This document shows positions 26,792 to 35,470 of a DNA stretch of 61,943 nucleotides, piece by piece (position 1 is the first letter of the stretch; every line of letters begins with the position of its first letter). The stretch is from Zwartia sp. (GTDB lineage Bacteria; Pseudomonadota; Gammaproteobacteria; Burkholderiales; Burkholderiaceae_B): the NCBI GenBank assembly GCA_030653405.1, contig JAURZO010000049.1, positions 1-61,943 of the forward strand, written 5' to 3'. The notes beneath the pieces are model-generated. The model was not told the origin of the DNA. It saw nothing but the letters and a program-made list of their open reading frames with translations, and did not search any database. The translations under genes and the position numbers were made by a program.

Positions 26792-27769
26792 TTATTCAGC
26801 TTTGATACCAGAAGCCTTGATCACACGATCCCAACGCTCCATGTCGCTGACCAGAAACTGACGAAACTCGGCTGGCGTATCACCGACAGGTTGAGCGCCG
26901 AGATCTTTCATACGCTTGATGACTTCGGGGTTTGCCATGGCTTTTTTGATCGAGGCATTCAGCTTGTCAACGATAGGTTGAGGTGTGCCGGCGGGTGCCA
27001 ACATACCAATCCAAGGTGCTGTTTGTTCAAAGCCAGGAAAGCCCGAGGCATTCATTGTGGGTACGCCTGGAAACTCAGGCATTGGCTGTGAGGAGCCGAC
27101 AGCCAACACACGAATGCGCTTGTTTTCTACATGACCCGCGATGCCGATCATTGGATAGAACATGAAGGACACACGTCCCGACATCACTTCAGTCAAAGCC
27201 GGTGCATTGCCGCGGAAAGGCACATGGACCATTTTGACGTTTGCCATGGTGCCCATCATTGCAGCTGCAAGGTGTGCTGAACCACCGTTACCTGCTGAGC
27301 CGTAACTGATGGCATCCGGAGCGCTTTTAGCCTTGTCGAGCAAGTCTTTGAGATTTTTGTATGGCGAGTCATACGCGGTCACGATGACCAATGGCAGGTT
27401 TGCGACTAGTGAGACAGGTGCAAAGCTTTTGATTGGATCGTATTCGGACTTGTCACCCAGCAAGAGCTTGTTAACGTTGTGTGACAAGGATGCGAACAGA
27501 ACGGTGTAGCCGTCAGGCTTGGCTTTCGCGACCTCGCGTGTGGCGATCAGCGAGTTGGCACCAGTGCGGTTTTCAACCACAACGGATTGCCCCAGATCGG
27601 TTGACATGTGTTGAGCCAGAATGCGACCAATGACATCGGTCGGACCGCCCGCAGCAAAACCAATTAACATTTTGACGGGCTGGTTTGGATAGTTGGCGGT
27701 CTGCGCCACGGTGGTCAATGGCAATGCCGCAGTCAGCGCCAGGCAAGCGCTAAAAAAAATTTTTTTCAT
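26792..27769 (-). CDS. Bug/TctC-family periplasmic tripartite tricarboxylate receptor
   Basis: The 325-residue solute-binding protein has a signal peptide (MKKIFFSACLALTAALPLT, cleavage near VAQTA). The Bug signature begins YPNQPVKMLIGFAAGGPTD, with the GQSVVVENRTGANSLIAT loop that binds carboxylates and the later MIGIAGHVENKRIRVLAV strand. The start at 27769 is chosen because a GGAAGA site precedes it; the frame stays open for 44 further codons that overlap the dioxygenase gene. No TctA/TctB permease genes are nearby, which is normal for the expanded Bug family in Alcaligenaceae. Its place in the operon suggests it binds an organic acid handled by the dioxygenase or hydroxy-acid oxidase. Confidence 0.93.
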   Translation of the reverse strand: MKKIFFSACLALTAALPLTTVAQTANYPNQPVKMLIGFAAGGPTDVIGRILAQHMSTDLGQSVVVENRTGANSLIATREVAKAKPDGYTVLFASLSHNVNKLLLGDKSEYDPIKSFAPVSLVANLPLVIVTAYDSPYKNLKDLLDKAKSAPDAISYGSAGNGGSAHLAAAMMGTMANVKMVHVPFRGNAPALTEVMSGRVSFMFYPMIGIAGHVENKRIRVLAVGSSQPMPEFPGVPTMNASGFPGFEQTAPWIGMLAPAGTPQPIVDKLNASIKKAMANPEVIKRMKDLGAQPVGDTPAEFRQFLVSDMERWDRVIKASGIKAE

Positions 27770-27827
27770 TTGTCTTCCAGTTATAAAAATAGTGAAGTGA
27801 GCGTGAGCAGTCAGCCCACCCGTCGCG

Positions 27828-28703
27828 CTATGCTGCCAAGGGAAAATACCGATCCGCCATGACTTGGCAACGTTTGATAAAGCGATGTTCGTCCGGACCA
27901 TAATCGGCGACTGCGTTGTGAATGGTACCCATGTTGTCCCACATCAGCACGTCCCCCGCCGTCCAGCGGTGCTGATATCGAAACTGTGGTTGCAGCTGAT
28001 GCTCGAATAAAAAGTTGAGGATTTCGTCGCTCTCTTTTTGTGGCAGCTCATTAATCTGAATGGAATAGCCGGGATTGGCGTACAACACTTTCTCCCCCGT
28101 GATGGGGTGTGTCAAAAAAATCGGATGTGAAACGGGTGGTTTTGCTTTGCGTTGCGCTTCCGTTAACGGCGGCCGAGTGCAACCAGGTTGCTTGCGCATG
28201 TTTTCCCAAAACTTGTTGAAATCATGCAGAACGGTCATGCCGTCGAGTTTTTTCTTTAGCTCTTCGGGTAGGGTGACATAGGCGGCCCGCATATTTGAAA
28301 ACTCGGTGCTGCCGAGCGGCTCGCCGTTTCGATGGGGGATCTCAATGCCGAACAGCACATTGGTGAAGGCAATCATCTTGCTATAGGACATATCCGTGTG
28401 CCAGTCCTGTCCGGCATCACCCAGACCGATGGGTTTGCCATCAACCTTTTTGTTTGACAGGATCATGACCTCGGGGAGGCCCGGCTCTTGGTACATATTC
28501 GCCACATTCACCTCAAGTGTGCCGAATTTGCTGGCGTAATCCTTTAACTGAGGCCCTGTCAGATCTTGCTTTGGGAAACAGAGCACACCATATTGTCCCA
28601 GTAAAGACTCAATCTTTTTGTAGTCATCGTGGGAGAGAGGTTTGGAGAGATCAAACTGCTCGACGCGTGCGCCAAGACCTTGTCCGCTAGGTGTCACGTT
28701 CAT
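27828..28703 (-). CDS. TauD/TfdA-family Fe(II)/2-oxoglutarate dioxygenase
   Basis: The 291-residue protein has the TauD/TfdA double-stranded beta-helix with iron ligands H102 and D104 in DWHTDMSY and H262 in HNAVADYGPDEHR, and the 2-oxoglutarate-binding arginine at R274. This family hydroxylates small carboxylates or sulfonates, releasing CO2 and succinate. It is the first gene of the operon running towards the carboxylesterase, and an AGGAT ribosome-binding site lies 9 bases before the ATG. A LysR regulator gene is divergent across a 118-base gap, the classic arrangement for inducible catabolism. The substrate cannot be predicted from sequence alone. Confidence 0.93.
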   Translation of the reverse strand: MNVTPSGQGLGARVEQFDLSKPLSHDDYKKIESLLGQYGVLCFPKQDLTGPQLKDYASKFGTLEVNVANMYQEPGLPEVMILSNKKVDGKPIGLGDAGQDWHTDMSYSKMIAFTNVLFGIEIPHRNGEPLGSTEFSNMRAAYVTLPEELKKKLDGMTVLHDFNKFWENMRKQPGCTRPPLTEAQRKAKPPVSHPIFLTHPITGEKVLYANPGYSIQINELPQKESDEILNFLFEHQLQPQFRYQHRWTAGDVLMWDNMGTIHNAVADYGPDEHRFIKRCQVMADRYFPLAA

Positions 28704-28821
28704 GATGGGCCATCCTCTTAGTGTGTCGTAGTGTGCTCAAGACTCAGAAGTCTAATGGTTAAGGCGTTGATGGAATAGAATAAAATTGTGAAATTACTGT
28801 TCTCGATTTAGAAACAATGAC

Positions 28822-29793
28822 ATGGATAAGCTTCGGGCGATTGAGGTATTTATCGAGGTCGCGCAGGGGTTAAGCTTTTCTGGTGCGGCCCAGCGCCTCG
28901 GCATGGCAAAAGGTAATGTGACCAAGCATGTCGCCTGGCTGGAACAGTCGATGGGCGTGCAATTACTGACTCGGACGACCAAAAGTGTGAGCCTGACCGA
29001 GTCCGGCCTGTCTTTGTTGGAAAACGGTCGGGAACTGCTTGATCGTGTTGAAAGCGTCGATGCAGCTGTTCGCCAGTCCGTCAAAGAACCTAAAGGTATG
29101 CTTAGATTGGGTGCGCCGCCCTCTTTTGGCGCTTTTCATCTTGTGCCGATCATCACTGCTTTTTCAGCGGCCCATCCTGATATTCAGGTGGTGTTGTATC
29201 TGGATGATGGGCGGACCGATCTGGTTGCCGAGGGACTCGATATGTCGGTGCGGATCGCGACTTCGCTCAAGGACACGACACAAATTGCGCAACGTCTGGC
29301 TGTCGTGCCACAGCTTTTGGTCGCGTCTCCAGAATATTTAAAGCGACGTGGAGTACCTCAGACGATTGCGGACTTGGCAGACCATGAGTGCATGGTGCAT
29401 GCGCTAAAGTCGCCCACGAACATCTGGACTTTTGTTGGAGAAAACGAGCCTTCAGCGCAAACAAAGGCCGAGTTACCTGTTGGTCTGCCTCAATCTACTC
29501 GCAAAACAACGGTACGCGTACGCGGCACGATCCGTGCCAACTATGGCGATCCCTTGCGCCATGCCGCCCTGCTTGGGCATGGCATTTCCATGCATCCCAC
29601 TTATATGGTGATGCAGGATATTGCGGAGGGTCGGCTTGTTAAGGTTTTGCCTCAATTTCGCCCGGTAGGTGTTGATATTTATGCGGTTTTCCCTAGTCGT
29701 AAAAATCTGCCCGTTCGCGTACGGACTTTTTTGGACTTTCTCAGGCAATGGTTTGCCGCGGAAGACTGGCACGCCTTTCAAAACGTGCCGTAA
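28822..29793 (+). CDS. LysR-type transcriptional regulator
   Basis: The 323-residue LysR regulator has an N-terminal winged HTH (MDKLRAIEVFIEVAQ, then FSGAAQRLGMAKGNVTKHVAWLEQSMG, residues about 1-60) and a periplasmic-binding-like effector domain (about 90-310). The pattern resembles the AaeR/DmlR-type group. It is divergent from the dioxygenase-Bug-oxidase-esterase operon and probably controls it in response to an acid intermediate; this is inference from position. Near residues 213-238 the effector domain carries an Arg/Thr-rich stretch (STRKTTVRVRGTIRANYG), normal in this group. Its far end borders ssb, where accessory DNA meets core DNA. Confidence 0.93.
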   Translation: MDKLRAIEVFIEVAQGLSFSGAAQRLGMAKGNVTKHVAWLEQSMGVQLLTRTTKSVSLTESGLSLLENGRELLDRVESVDAAVRQSVKEPKGMLRLGAPPSFGAFHLVPIITAFSAAHPDIQVVLYLDDGRTDLVAEGLDMSVRIATSLKDTTQIAQRLAVVPQLLVASPEYLKRRGVPQTIADLADHECMVHALKSPTNIWTFVGENEPSAQTKAELPVGLPQSTRKTTVRVRGTIRANYGDPLRHAALLGHGISMHPTYMVMQDIAEGRLVKVLPQFRPVGVDIYAVFPSRKNLPVRVRTFLDFLRQWFAAEDWHAFQNVP

Positions 29794-29913
29794 ACTGTCT
29801 GTCATGCGTAGTTTTGCGTCTGGTGTTGCAATGTCAGACGGACAATGATGGCGCCTCGTACGAGCCCAACAGGGCATTGATGAATAGCGTAGTGTTTAAA
29901 AACGGAGATCGGC

Positions 29914-30396
29914 ATGGCATCGGTCAATAAAGTAATACTGGTAGGTAATCTAGGACGCGACCCTGAGGTCCGTTACAGCCCCGATGGCGCGGCGATTTGT
30001 AACGTCTCGATTGCAACAACCAGTAGCTGGAAAGATAAAACATCTGGAGAGCGTCGCGAAGAAACCGAATGGCATCGCGTGGTGTTTTACAACCGCCTGG
30101 CTGAAGTCGTCGGCGAGTATATGAAAAAAGGCCGTCCCCTTTATATCGAGGGTCGACTCAAAACGCGTAAATGGCAGAACAAAGAAGGCGTGGATCAATA
30201 CACGACAGAGATTATTGCTGACCAGATGCAAATGCTTGGCGGGCGAGATGGCGGCGATGGTGGTGGCGCGATGAGCGGTGGTGGTGGCGAGAGCGCACCG
30301 CGCCCCGCCGCGCGCGCGCCTCAGGCTCAACGCCCCGCAGCGCCTGCAGCCAGTGGCGCCAATCTGGCGGATATGGATGATGACATTCCTTTCTAA
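29914..30396 (+). CDS. ssb: Single-stranded DNA-binding protein
   Basis: This is a 160-residue SSB with an OB-fold (1-110: MASVNKVILVGNLGRDPEVRY, EWHRVVFYNRLAEV, GRPLYIEGRLKTRKW). A Gly-rich then Pro/Ala/Gln/Arg-rich linker (112-150) leads to the acidic tip DMDDDIPF that recruits repair and replication proteins. The linker is shorter than in E. coli SSB. In many Burkholderiales ssb follows the uvrA-divergent MFS gene; here it is far from it. A strong hairpin lies 39 bases after the stop. Confidence 0.97.
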   Translation: MASVNKVILVGNLGRDPEVRYSPDGAAICNVSIATTSSWKDKTSGERREETEWHRVVFYNRLAEVVGEYMKKGRPLYIEGRLKTRKWQNKEGVDQYTTEIIADQMQMLGGRDGGDGGGAMSGGGGESAPRPAARAPQAQRPAAPAASGANLADMDDDIPF

Positions 30397-30434
30397 AGAG
30401 CTATTGGCTTTTTGAAAAGAGGTTGGGAAGAGTA

Positions 30435-30472
30435 AAAGCGGCGGTGTGACCTGAGGGTTGCACCGCCGCTTT
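30435..30472 (+). terminator. Putative Rho-independent terminator of ssb
   Basis: A perfect 12-bp inverted repeat (AAAGCGGCGGTG at 30435-30446 and its complement at 30461-30472) encloses a 14-base loop. The stem is GC-rich in its core, with an A-run on the 5' side and only three T residues on the 3' side, so it is a moderate terminator on the plus strand. It ends the ssb transcript before the SDR gene. Confidence 0.7.
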
Positions 30473-30580
30473 GCTATCGACTCAAAGTAATGCCGACCTG
30501 TAAAAAGCCAAGCTCTCTGACGTCTTTTGAATTAAGCTGCTGGACAGTCAAAATAAAATTTGCAACACCTGGAGACAAGC

Positions 30581-31360
30581 ATGGACTTAGGTATTCGTGG
30601 TCGTCGCGCAATTGTTTGCGCCTCTAGTAAAGGCCTTGGCTTGGGCTGTGCCCAACAGTTGGCGCGCGAGGGCGTAGAGCTCGTGATGCTCGCGCGTGGG
30701 CAAGAAGCGCTTGAGGCAGCAGCGGCGGCTATACGTGCCGAAACAGGCGTCAAGGTCACGACGGTCGCGACCGACATTACGACACCAGAGGGACGCGCAA
30801 AAGTATTGGCGATTTGCCCCGACCCAGATATTTTGGTCACAAATGCAGGTGGTCCAAAGCCCGGCGATTTTCGTGACTGGAGTCGTGATGACTGGATCGC
30901 TGCTGTTGATGCGAATATGTTGACGCCGATTGAACTGATTCGCGCCACTGTTGACAAGATGATGGCGCGCAAGTTTGGGCGTATCGTCAACATCACCTCA
31001 GCCTCGGTGAAACATCCGATTGAGAGTCTCGGGATGTCCAATGGTGCGCGTGCGGGTCTGACGGGTTTTGTGGCGGGCCTAGCGCGGCAAATTATTTCGC
31101 ATAATGTGACGATCAACAATCTGTTGCCGGGTCCTTTTGCGACGGATCGTATCTTGCAAACTGCAGCAGCGCGCGCGAAAGACAGCGGACAGACCGTTGA
31201 GGATATTTTGAAAGCGCGCATGGCGGCTGTGCCTGCGAAGCGGTTCGGCACTCCGACTGAGTTTGGCCAGGCGTGTGCCTTTTTATGTAGCGCGAATGTT
31301 GGATTTATGACGGGTCAGAATCTCGTACTCGATGGCGGTATTTATCCCGGTACGCTCTAA
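30581..31360 (+). CDS. Atypical SDR-family oxidoreductase (no YxxxK)
   Basis: The 259-residue Rossmann-fold protein is of the short-chain dehydrogenase family. The cofactor loop reads CASSKGLGLG (13-22), and NAGG (88-91) and S140 in ITSAS are present. At the exact positions of the catalytic YxxxK, however, it has S153 and R157 (GMSNGARAG). This replacement is a known hallmark of a divergent 3-oxoacyl-ACP-reductase-like SDR subgroup whose activity is unclear. The start at ATG 30581 is supported by GGAGA upstream. It lies between ssb and an IlvD/Edd dehydratase gene, so sugar-acid or hydroxy-acid metabolism is possible. Confidence 0.88.
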   Translation: MDLGIRGRRAIVCASSKGLGLGCAQQLAREGVELVMLARGQEALEAAAAAIRAETGVKVTTVATDITTPEGRAKVLAICPDPDILVTNAGGPKPGDFRDWSRDDWIAAVDANMLTPIELIRATVDKMMARKFGRIVNITSASVKHPIESLGMSNGARAGLTGFVAGLARQIISHNVTINNLLPGPFATDRILQTAAARAKDSGQTVEDILKARMAAVPAKRFGTPTEFGQACAFLCSANVGFMTGQNLVLDGGIYPGTL

Positions 31361-31385
31361 GTCATCACTCTCAGGACAATGGCGC

Positions 31386-31410
31386 TCATGTCATGTCATG
31401 TCTAGTCATG
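31386..31410. repeat. TCATG short tandem repeat
   Basis: Three perfect consecutive TCATG units, one degenerate unit (TCTAG) and one more TCATG make five 5-base units. They lie 33-58 bases before the dehydratase start, in its presumed promoter or leader. A unit of five could change spacing by slippage, but the array is short. Confidence 0.5.
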
Positions 31411-31443
31411 TAATTTTCATTCATTTTATTTCAGGTGTGAACG

Positions 31444-33201
31444 ATGTCAAAAGATAAAAACAAAGGCCATTCGCTTAATCCCGCTGCTAGCAGCGAAGGA
31501 ATGTCCAAAGGCCTGGCGAATTACGGGGACCGTGGGTTTTCGTTATTTTTGCGTAAAGCTTTTATTAAAGGCGCGGGCTATACAGACTCCGCACTTGAGC
31601 GTCCTGTTGTCGGTATTACCAATACGGGGAGCGCCTATAACCCTTGTCATGGCAACGCACCTCAGCTTATCGAAGCGGTTAAGCGTGGCGTGATGTTGGC
31701 CGGCGGTCTGCCGATGGATTTTCCGACGATCTCGATTCATGAGAGTTTCTCGAACCCCACCAGCATGTATCTGCGCAACCTGATGTCGATGGACACTGAA
31801 GAGTTGTTGCGCGCTCAGCCGATGGACGCCGTGGTGCTGATTGGTGGCTGCGATAAAACAGTCCCGGCACAGTTGATGGGCGCCGCGTCTGCGGGCTTGC
31901 CGGCCGTTCAGCTGATCACGGGCTCAATGTTGACTGGTTCACATCGCGGTGAGCGTGTAGGTGCCTGCACGGATTGCCGCCGCTACTGGGGTAAATTCCG
32001 TGCCGAGGAAATCGATGCTGATGAAATCGCGGATGTGAATAGCCAGCTTGTGGCGAGTGTAGGGACTTGTTCGGTGATGGGAACTGCGAGCACGATGGCC
32101 TGTATCGCAGAGGCGCTTGGTATGACCGTGCCTGGAGGCGCAACGCCACCTGCTGTGACAGCGGATCGTATTCGTGTCGCTGAGCGCAGTGGAGAATTGG
32201 CCGTTGAAATCGCACGCAAGCGTTTGACCATCGATAAGGTGCTGACCGAAAAGGCCTTTGAAAATGCGATGCGCGTCTTGCTCGCGATTGGGGGCTCGAC
32301 GAATGGCATCGTGCACTTGACTGCTATTGCCGGTCGTATGGGCTTTGAGATGGATCTCAAGGCGCTTGATCGCATGGGCCGAGACACGCCGGTTCTGCTT
32401 GATCTCAAGCCTTCTGGTCAGCATTACATGGAGGATTTTCACCATGCGGGCGGGATGGCGACATTGTTGCGCGAGCTCAAGCCGTTGCTGCATCTCGATG
32501 CAATGACAGTCACGGGCCGCACGCTTGGTGAGGAAATCGAAGCGGCGGGCCCTGGCTTTAAGCAAGACGTTGTGAGAACCTCGAGCAACCCGATTTACCC
32601 ACAGGGCGGTATCGCGGTGCTACAGGGCAACCTCGCACCGGGTGGTGCGATTATCAAGCAATCTGCTGCCCATCCTAAGCTCATGGAGCACGAGGGTCGC
32701 GCGGTGGTGTTTGAAAACCTCGAGGACATGGCGAACCGGATTGATACGCCTGATCTGGATGTGACCGCCGAAGATATTTTGGTGCTCAAGCATATCGGCC
32801 CCAAAGGCGCGACCATGCCTGAGGCGGGCTATATGCCGATTCCTAAAAAGCTGGCGATGGCAGGTGTGAAGGACATCGTGCGGATCTCTGATGGCCGCAT
32901 GAGCGGAACGGCGTTTGGCACGATCGTGTTACACGTCACACCCGAGTCGGCGATCGGCGGACCGCTGGCCTATGTGCAAAATGGTGATCGTATCCGACTG
33001 AGCGTTGAGAAACGCGAGCTCGCTTTGCTAGTCAGCGACGAAGAGCTCGCCAAGCGACGTGCGGCCAAGCCTGTGGTGATCCCAACTGCACAGCGTGGCT
33101 ATCGCAAACTTTTCCTTGAGAGTGTGACCCAGGCAGACAAAGGTGTTGACTTTGACTTCCTGATGCCACCGATGACGGGTAAAGTGCCTAAGGCGAAGTA
33201 A
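31444..33201 (+). CDS. IlvD/Edd-family dehydratase (sugar-acid or dihydroxy-acid type)
   Basis: The 585-residue Fe-S dehydratase has cluster cysteines C68 (NPCHGN), C136 (GGCDKT) and C209 (GTCSVMGTASTM), with the carbamylated lysine K138 after D137. The family removes water from 2,3-dihydroxy acids to give 2-oxo acids. The start GLANYGDRGFSLFLRKAF and the GERVGACTDCRRYW segment resemble the arabinonate/xylonate dehydratase branch more than biosynthetic IlvD, so a sugar-acid or similar catabolic substrate is likely (inference). The ATG follows CAGGTGTG. Neighbours are an atypical SDR upstream and a convergent acyl-CoA synthetase. Confidence 0.9.
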   Translation: MSKDKNKGHSLNPAASSEGMSKGLANYGDRGFSLFLRKAFIKGAGYTDSALERPVVGITNTGSAYNPCHGNAPQLIEAVKRGVMLAGGLPMDFPTISIHESFSNPTSMYLRNLMSMDTEELLRAQPMDAVVLIGGCDKTVPAQLMGAASAGLPAVQLITGSMLTGSHRGERVGACTDCRRYWGKFRAEEIDADEIADVNSQLVASVGTCSVMGTASTMACIAEALGMTVPGGATPPAVTADRIRVAERSGELAVEIARKRLTIDKVLTEKAFENAMRVLLAIGGSTNGIVHLTAIAGRMGFEMDLKALDRMGRDTPVLLDLKPSGQHYMEDFHHAGGMATLLRELKPLLHLDAMTVTGRTLGEEIEAAGPGFKQDVVRTSSNPIYPQGGIAVLQGNLAPGGAIIKQSAAHPKLMEHEGRAVVFENLEDMANRIDTPDLDVTAEDILVLKHIGPKGATMPEAGYMPIPKKLAMAGVKDIVRISDGRMSGTAFGTIVLHVTPESAIGGPLAYVQNGDRIRLSVEKRELALLVSDEELAKRRAAKPVVIPTAQRGYRKLFLESVTQADKGVDFDFLMPPMTGKVPKAK

Positions 33202-33215
33202 AGCGTCAACGCTGA

Positions 33216-35336
33216 TCAGCCCTGTGTCACTTCAATTACGGCATCGACTGCATAGGCTCCCAGTCCTTGTGGCATTGCGAGGACTGGATTTAAGTCGATA
33301 GACTGAAGGCGTGGACCTGCGGCAACGGCAAAGGCTGACAACCGCGAGAGCATTTGAGCGAGTGCCTGTATATCTGCCACGGGGCGGCCGCGTGCGCCTA
33401 GCAGCAAAGGGGCGCCCTTGATCGAACGAATCATTTCTTCGGCGACATCAGGTCCGAACGGACAGCGGTGCAGGACAACGTCCTGGAGAATCTCTACAAA
33501 TATCCCGCCGAGTCCAAACATCGCGACGGGCCCGAACACAGGATCCTGGTGGATACCCAAGATGCACTCGACACCGCCTTTGAGTTGCTTGGCGACGAGT
33601 ACACCCTCTAGGTGCGCATTAGGTGCTGCGGTTTTGCCACGTTGCATCAACAGAGCAAAACCTTCTCGCACGCCCGTCTCATCGTTGATATCGAGCAGCA
33701 CCCCGCCGATTTCCGACTTATGAAGGATATCTGGCGAGACGATTTTCATCACGACAGGGAAACCGATCGTATTTGCTGCCTTGACGGCCGCGTCGATGTC
33801 TATGCACACCTCTTCGGGGGCGGAGGCGATATCAGCCTGCGCGAGCAATTGCTTGGCCTGCGCTTCTGAGGGATTTTGATCAGGCAGGGTGATTGCTGCG
33901 ACTTCAGGCGCAGCAAGTCCTGGCGGCTTGGCAAAGGCGCGCCCAAACTGGCCCATGGCTTCGATCGCGATGACAGCACGTGCTGGATCCTCAAAGACCG
34001 CAAAGCCGTCGTTTTCGTATTCACGTATTTGCTCACGAGAGGCCATTAAAGACAGCGCAAAAATACAGTTTGGATGCTTGTTGCGAACAAGTTTGAGCTG
34101 CTCGCGCAGGCGTGGCGCCACGCTTGCCACGCCTCCTGTATAGGTAAAGAAACCAAGGATAGAGGTGTATTTGCCTTCGGCAATCAGTGCGTCCGTAAAG
34201 GTGCTGATCAGGGACATTTCATTTAGAAATTGCGCAGTGACATCTACCGGATTACGCGGTGCGGCAAAGGGGAGTAACTTGAGTAAGCGGTTCTGGGAAG
34301 CTTGCGGCATTTCAGGCATGGGCAAACCGATAGCATCGGCCGCGTCAGAAATAATGACGCCTGCGCCACCGCTCACCGTGATCACGCCAAGCGTATTGTT
34401 GGCAGGATAGATGCCACGCACGGCGAGTCTAGCGATATCCAGCATTTGTTCGGTCGTTTGAACACGCACGACGCCGAGCTCTTTCAAAACCGCGTCGGTC
34501 ACGCGATCGTCACCTGCGATCGAGGCGGTATGCGATTGGGCGGCAGCACTCCCGACGGCGCTGCGGCCGACTTTCATCATCAGGACGGGCTTATGGGCGC
34601 GACGCGCAGCTTGGAGGCCAGCGATCAGTCCAGCTGACTCCTTGATGCCTTCGGAGTACATCATGATGACTTTGGTGGCGGGGTCTTCGACCACCATTTG
34701 CAACATATCCCCAACCGTCAGGTCTGCCTCGTTACCCGTTAAGATCACAGCGGATAAACCGATATCGTTCGCTGTTGATACCGCCATCAAGTGCGCACCA
34801 TAGGCGCCGGACTGACTGATGATCGCGACGCCACCCGCTTTGGGAAAAGCCAGCTCACAACCGGTTGCAAACGTGCCGTAAAAATGGGTGCAGGGGTTGA
34901 TCAGACCGAGCGAGTTGGGCCCGAGCAAACGCATGCCATGCTGATGGGCCGCTTCAACCAGTTTTTGTTGGGCGAGCGCGCCCTCAGGACCGATTTCTGC
35001 AAAGCCAGAGGTGAATAAAATCGCAGCAGCGCAACCGCGCTCAGCCAGTGCAGTGACTGACTCGAGTGCGAGTGAAGCGGGGACGATCACGATGGCGACG
35101 TCAGGTGTTTCAGGTAGAGAAGCGACATTTGGGTATGCGTTTAGACCTTGTACCGTCGTACGGTTTGGATTAACGGGAAAAATTTTGCCCTGATAGCCTT
35201 GACCTTGCATATAGGCGATCGGGCGACCACCGATCCGGGTGGGGTCATCCGACGCACCAATCACAGCAACGGATTGTGGATTGAGGAGTTTGGCGATGCG
35301 GGTACGATCGTTCGGGCGTATGAGGGTGTTCGTCAT
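33216..35336 (-). CDS. Acetate--CoA ligase family protein (NDP-forming acyl-CoA synthetase)
   Basis: The 706-residue fusion has a CoA-binding Rossmann domain (about 12-140; VAVIGASDDPTRIGGRPI, then VNPNRTTVQG), the two succinyl-CoA-ligase-like flavodoxin domains (about 150-460; ISQSGAYGAHL), and a C-terminal ATP-grasp domain (about 490-706; GFPVVMKIVSPDILHKSEIGGV, GLGGIFVEIL). These enzymes interconvert acyl-CoA plus NDP and phosphate with the acid plus NTP. Such proteins are numerous in Alcaligenaceae and are often catabolic. The gene converges on the dehydratase gene with a 14-base gap and is divergent from the RidA gene. The acid used is unknown. Confidence 0.92.
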   Translation of the reverse strand: MTNTLIRPNDRTRIAKLLNPQSVAVIGASDDPTRIGGRPIAYMQGQGYQGKIFPVNPNRTTVQGLNAYPNVASLPETPDVAIVIVPASLALESVTALAERGCAAAILFTSGFAEIGPEGALAQQKLVEAAHQHGMRLLGPNSLGLINPCTHFYGTFATGCELAFPKAGGVAIISQSGAYGAHLMAVSTANDIGLSAVILTGNEADLTVGDMLQMVVEDPATKVIMMYSEGIKESAGLIAGLQAARRAHKPVLMMKVGRSAVGSAAAQSHTASIAGDDRVTDAVLKELGVVRVQTTEQMLDIARLAVRGIYPANNTLGVITVSGGAGVIISDAADAIGLPMPEMPQASQNRLLKLLPFAAPRNPVDVTAQFLNEMSLISTFTDALIAEGKYTSILGFFTYTGGVASVAPRLREQLKLVRNKHPNCIFALSLMASREQIREYENDGFAVFEDPARAVIAIEAMGQFGRAFAKPPGLAAPEVAAITLPDQNPSEAQAKQLLAQADIASAPEEVCIDIDAAVKAANTIGFPVVMKIVSPDILHKSEIGGVLLDINDETGVREGFALLMQRGKTAAPNAHLEGVLVAKQLKGGVECILGIHQDPVFGPVAMFGLGGIFVEILQDVVLHRCPFGPDVAEEMIRSIKGAPLLLGARGRPVADIQALAQMLSRLSAFAVAAGPRLQSIDLNPVLAMPQGLGAYAVDAVIEVTQG

Positions 35337-35470
35337 GGTGTGATGTTTTAGTCTCGGCGAGTTTCAAAGTGCAATGACATGTTGAAGCATGCAATTTCTT
35401 GTGGTTTGCGTAAATATTACAGCTACACTGACTTTTGGCTTTTTTCTTTTAATCAATCAGGAGAGTAACG

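Noticed and set aside
31939..32565. 208-codon minus-strand frame opposite the dehydratase gene
   Set aside because: It lies wholly inside a well-supported Fe-S dehydratase gene; composition is typical of an antisense shadow.
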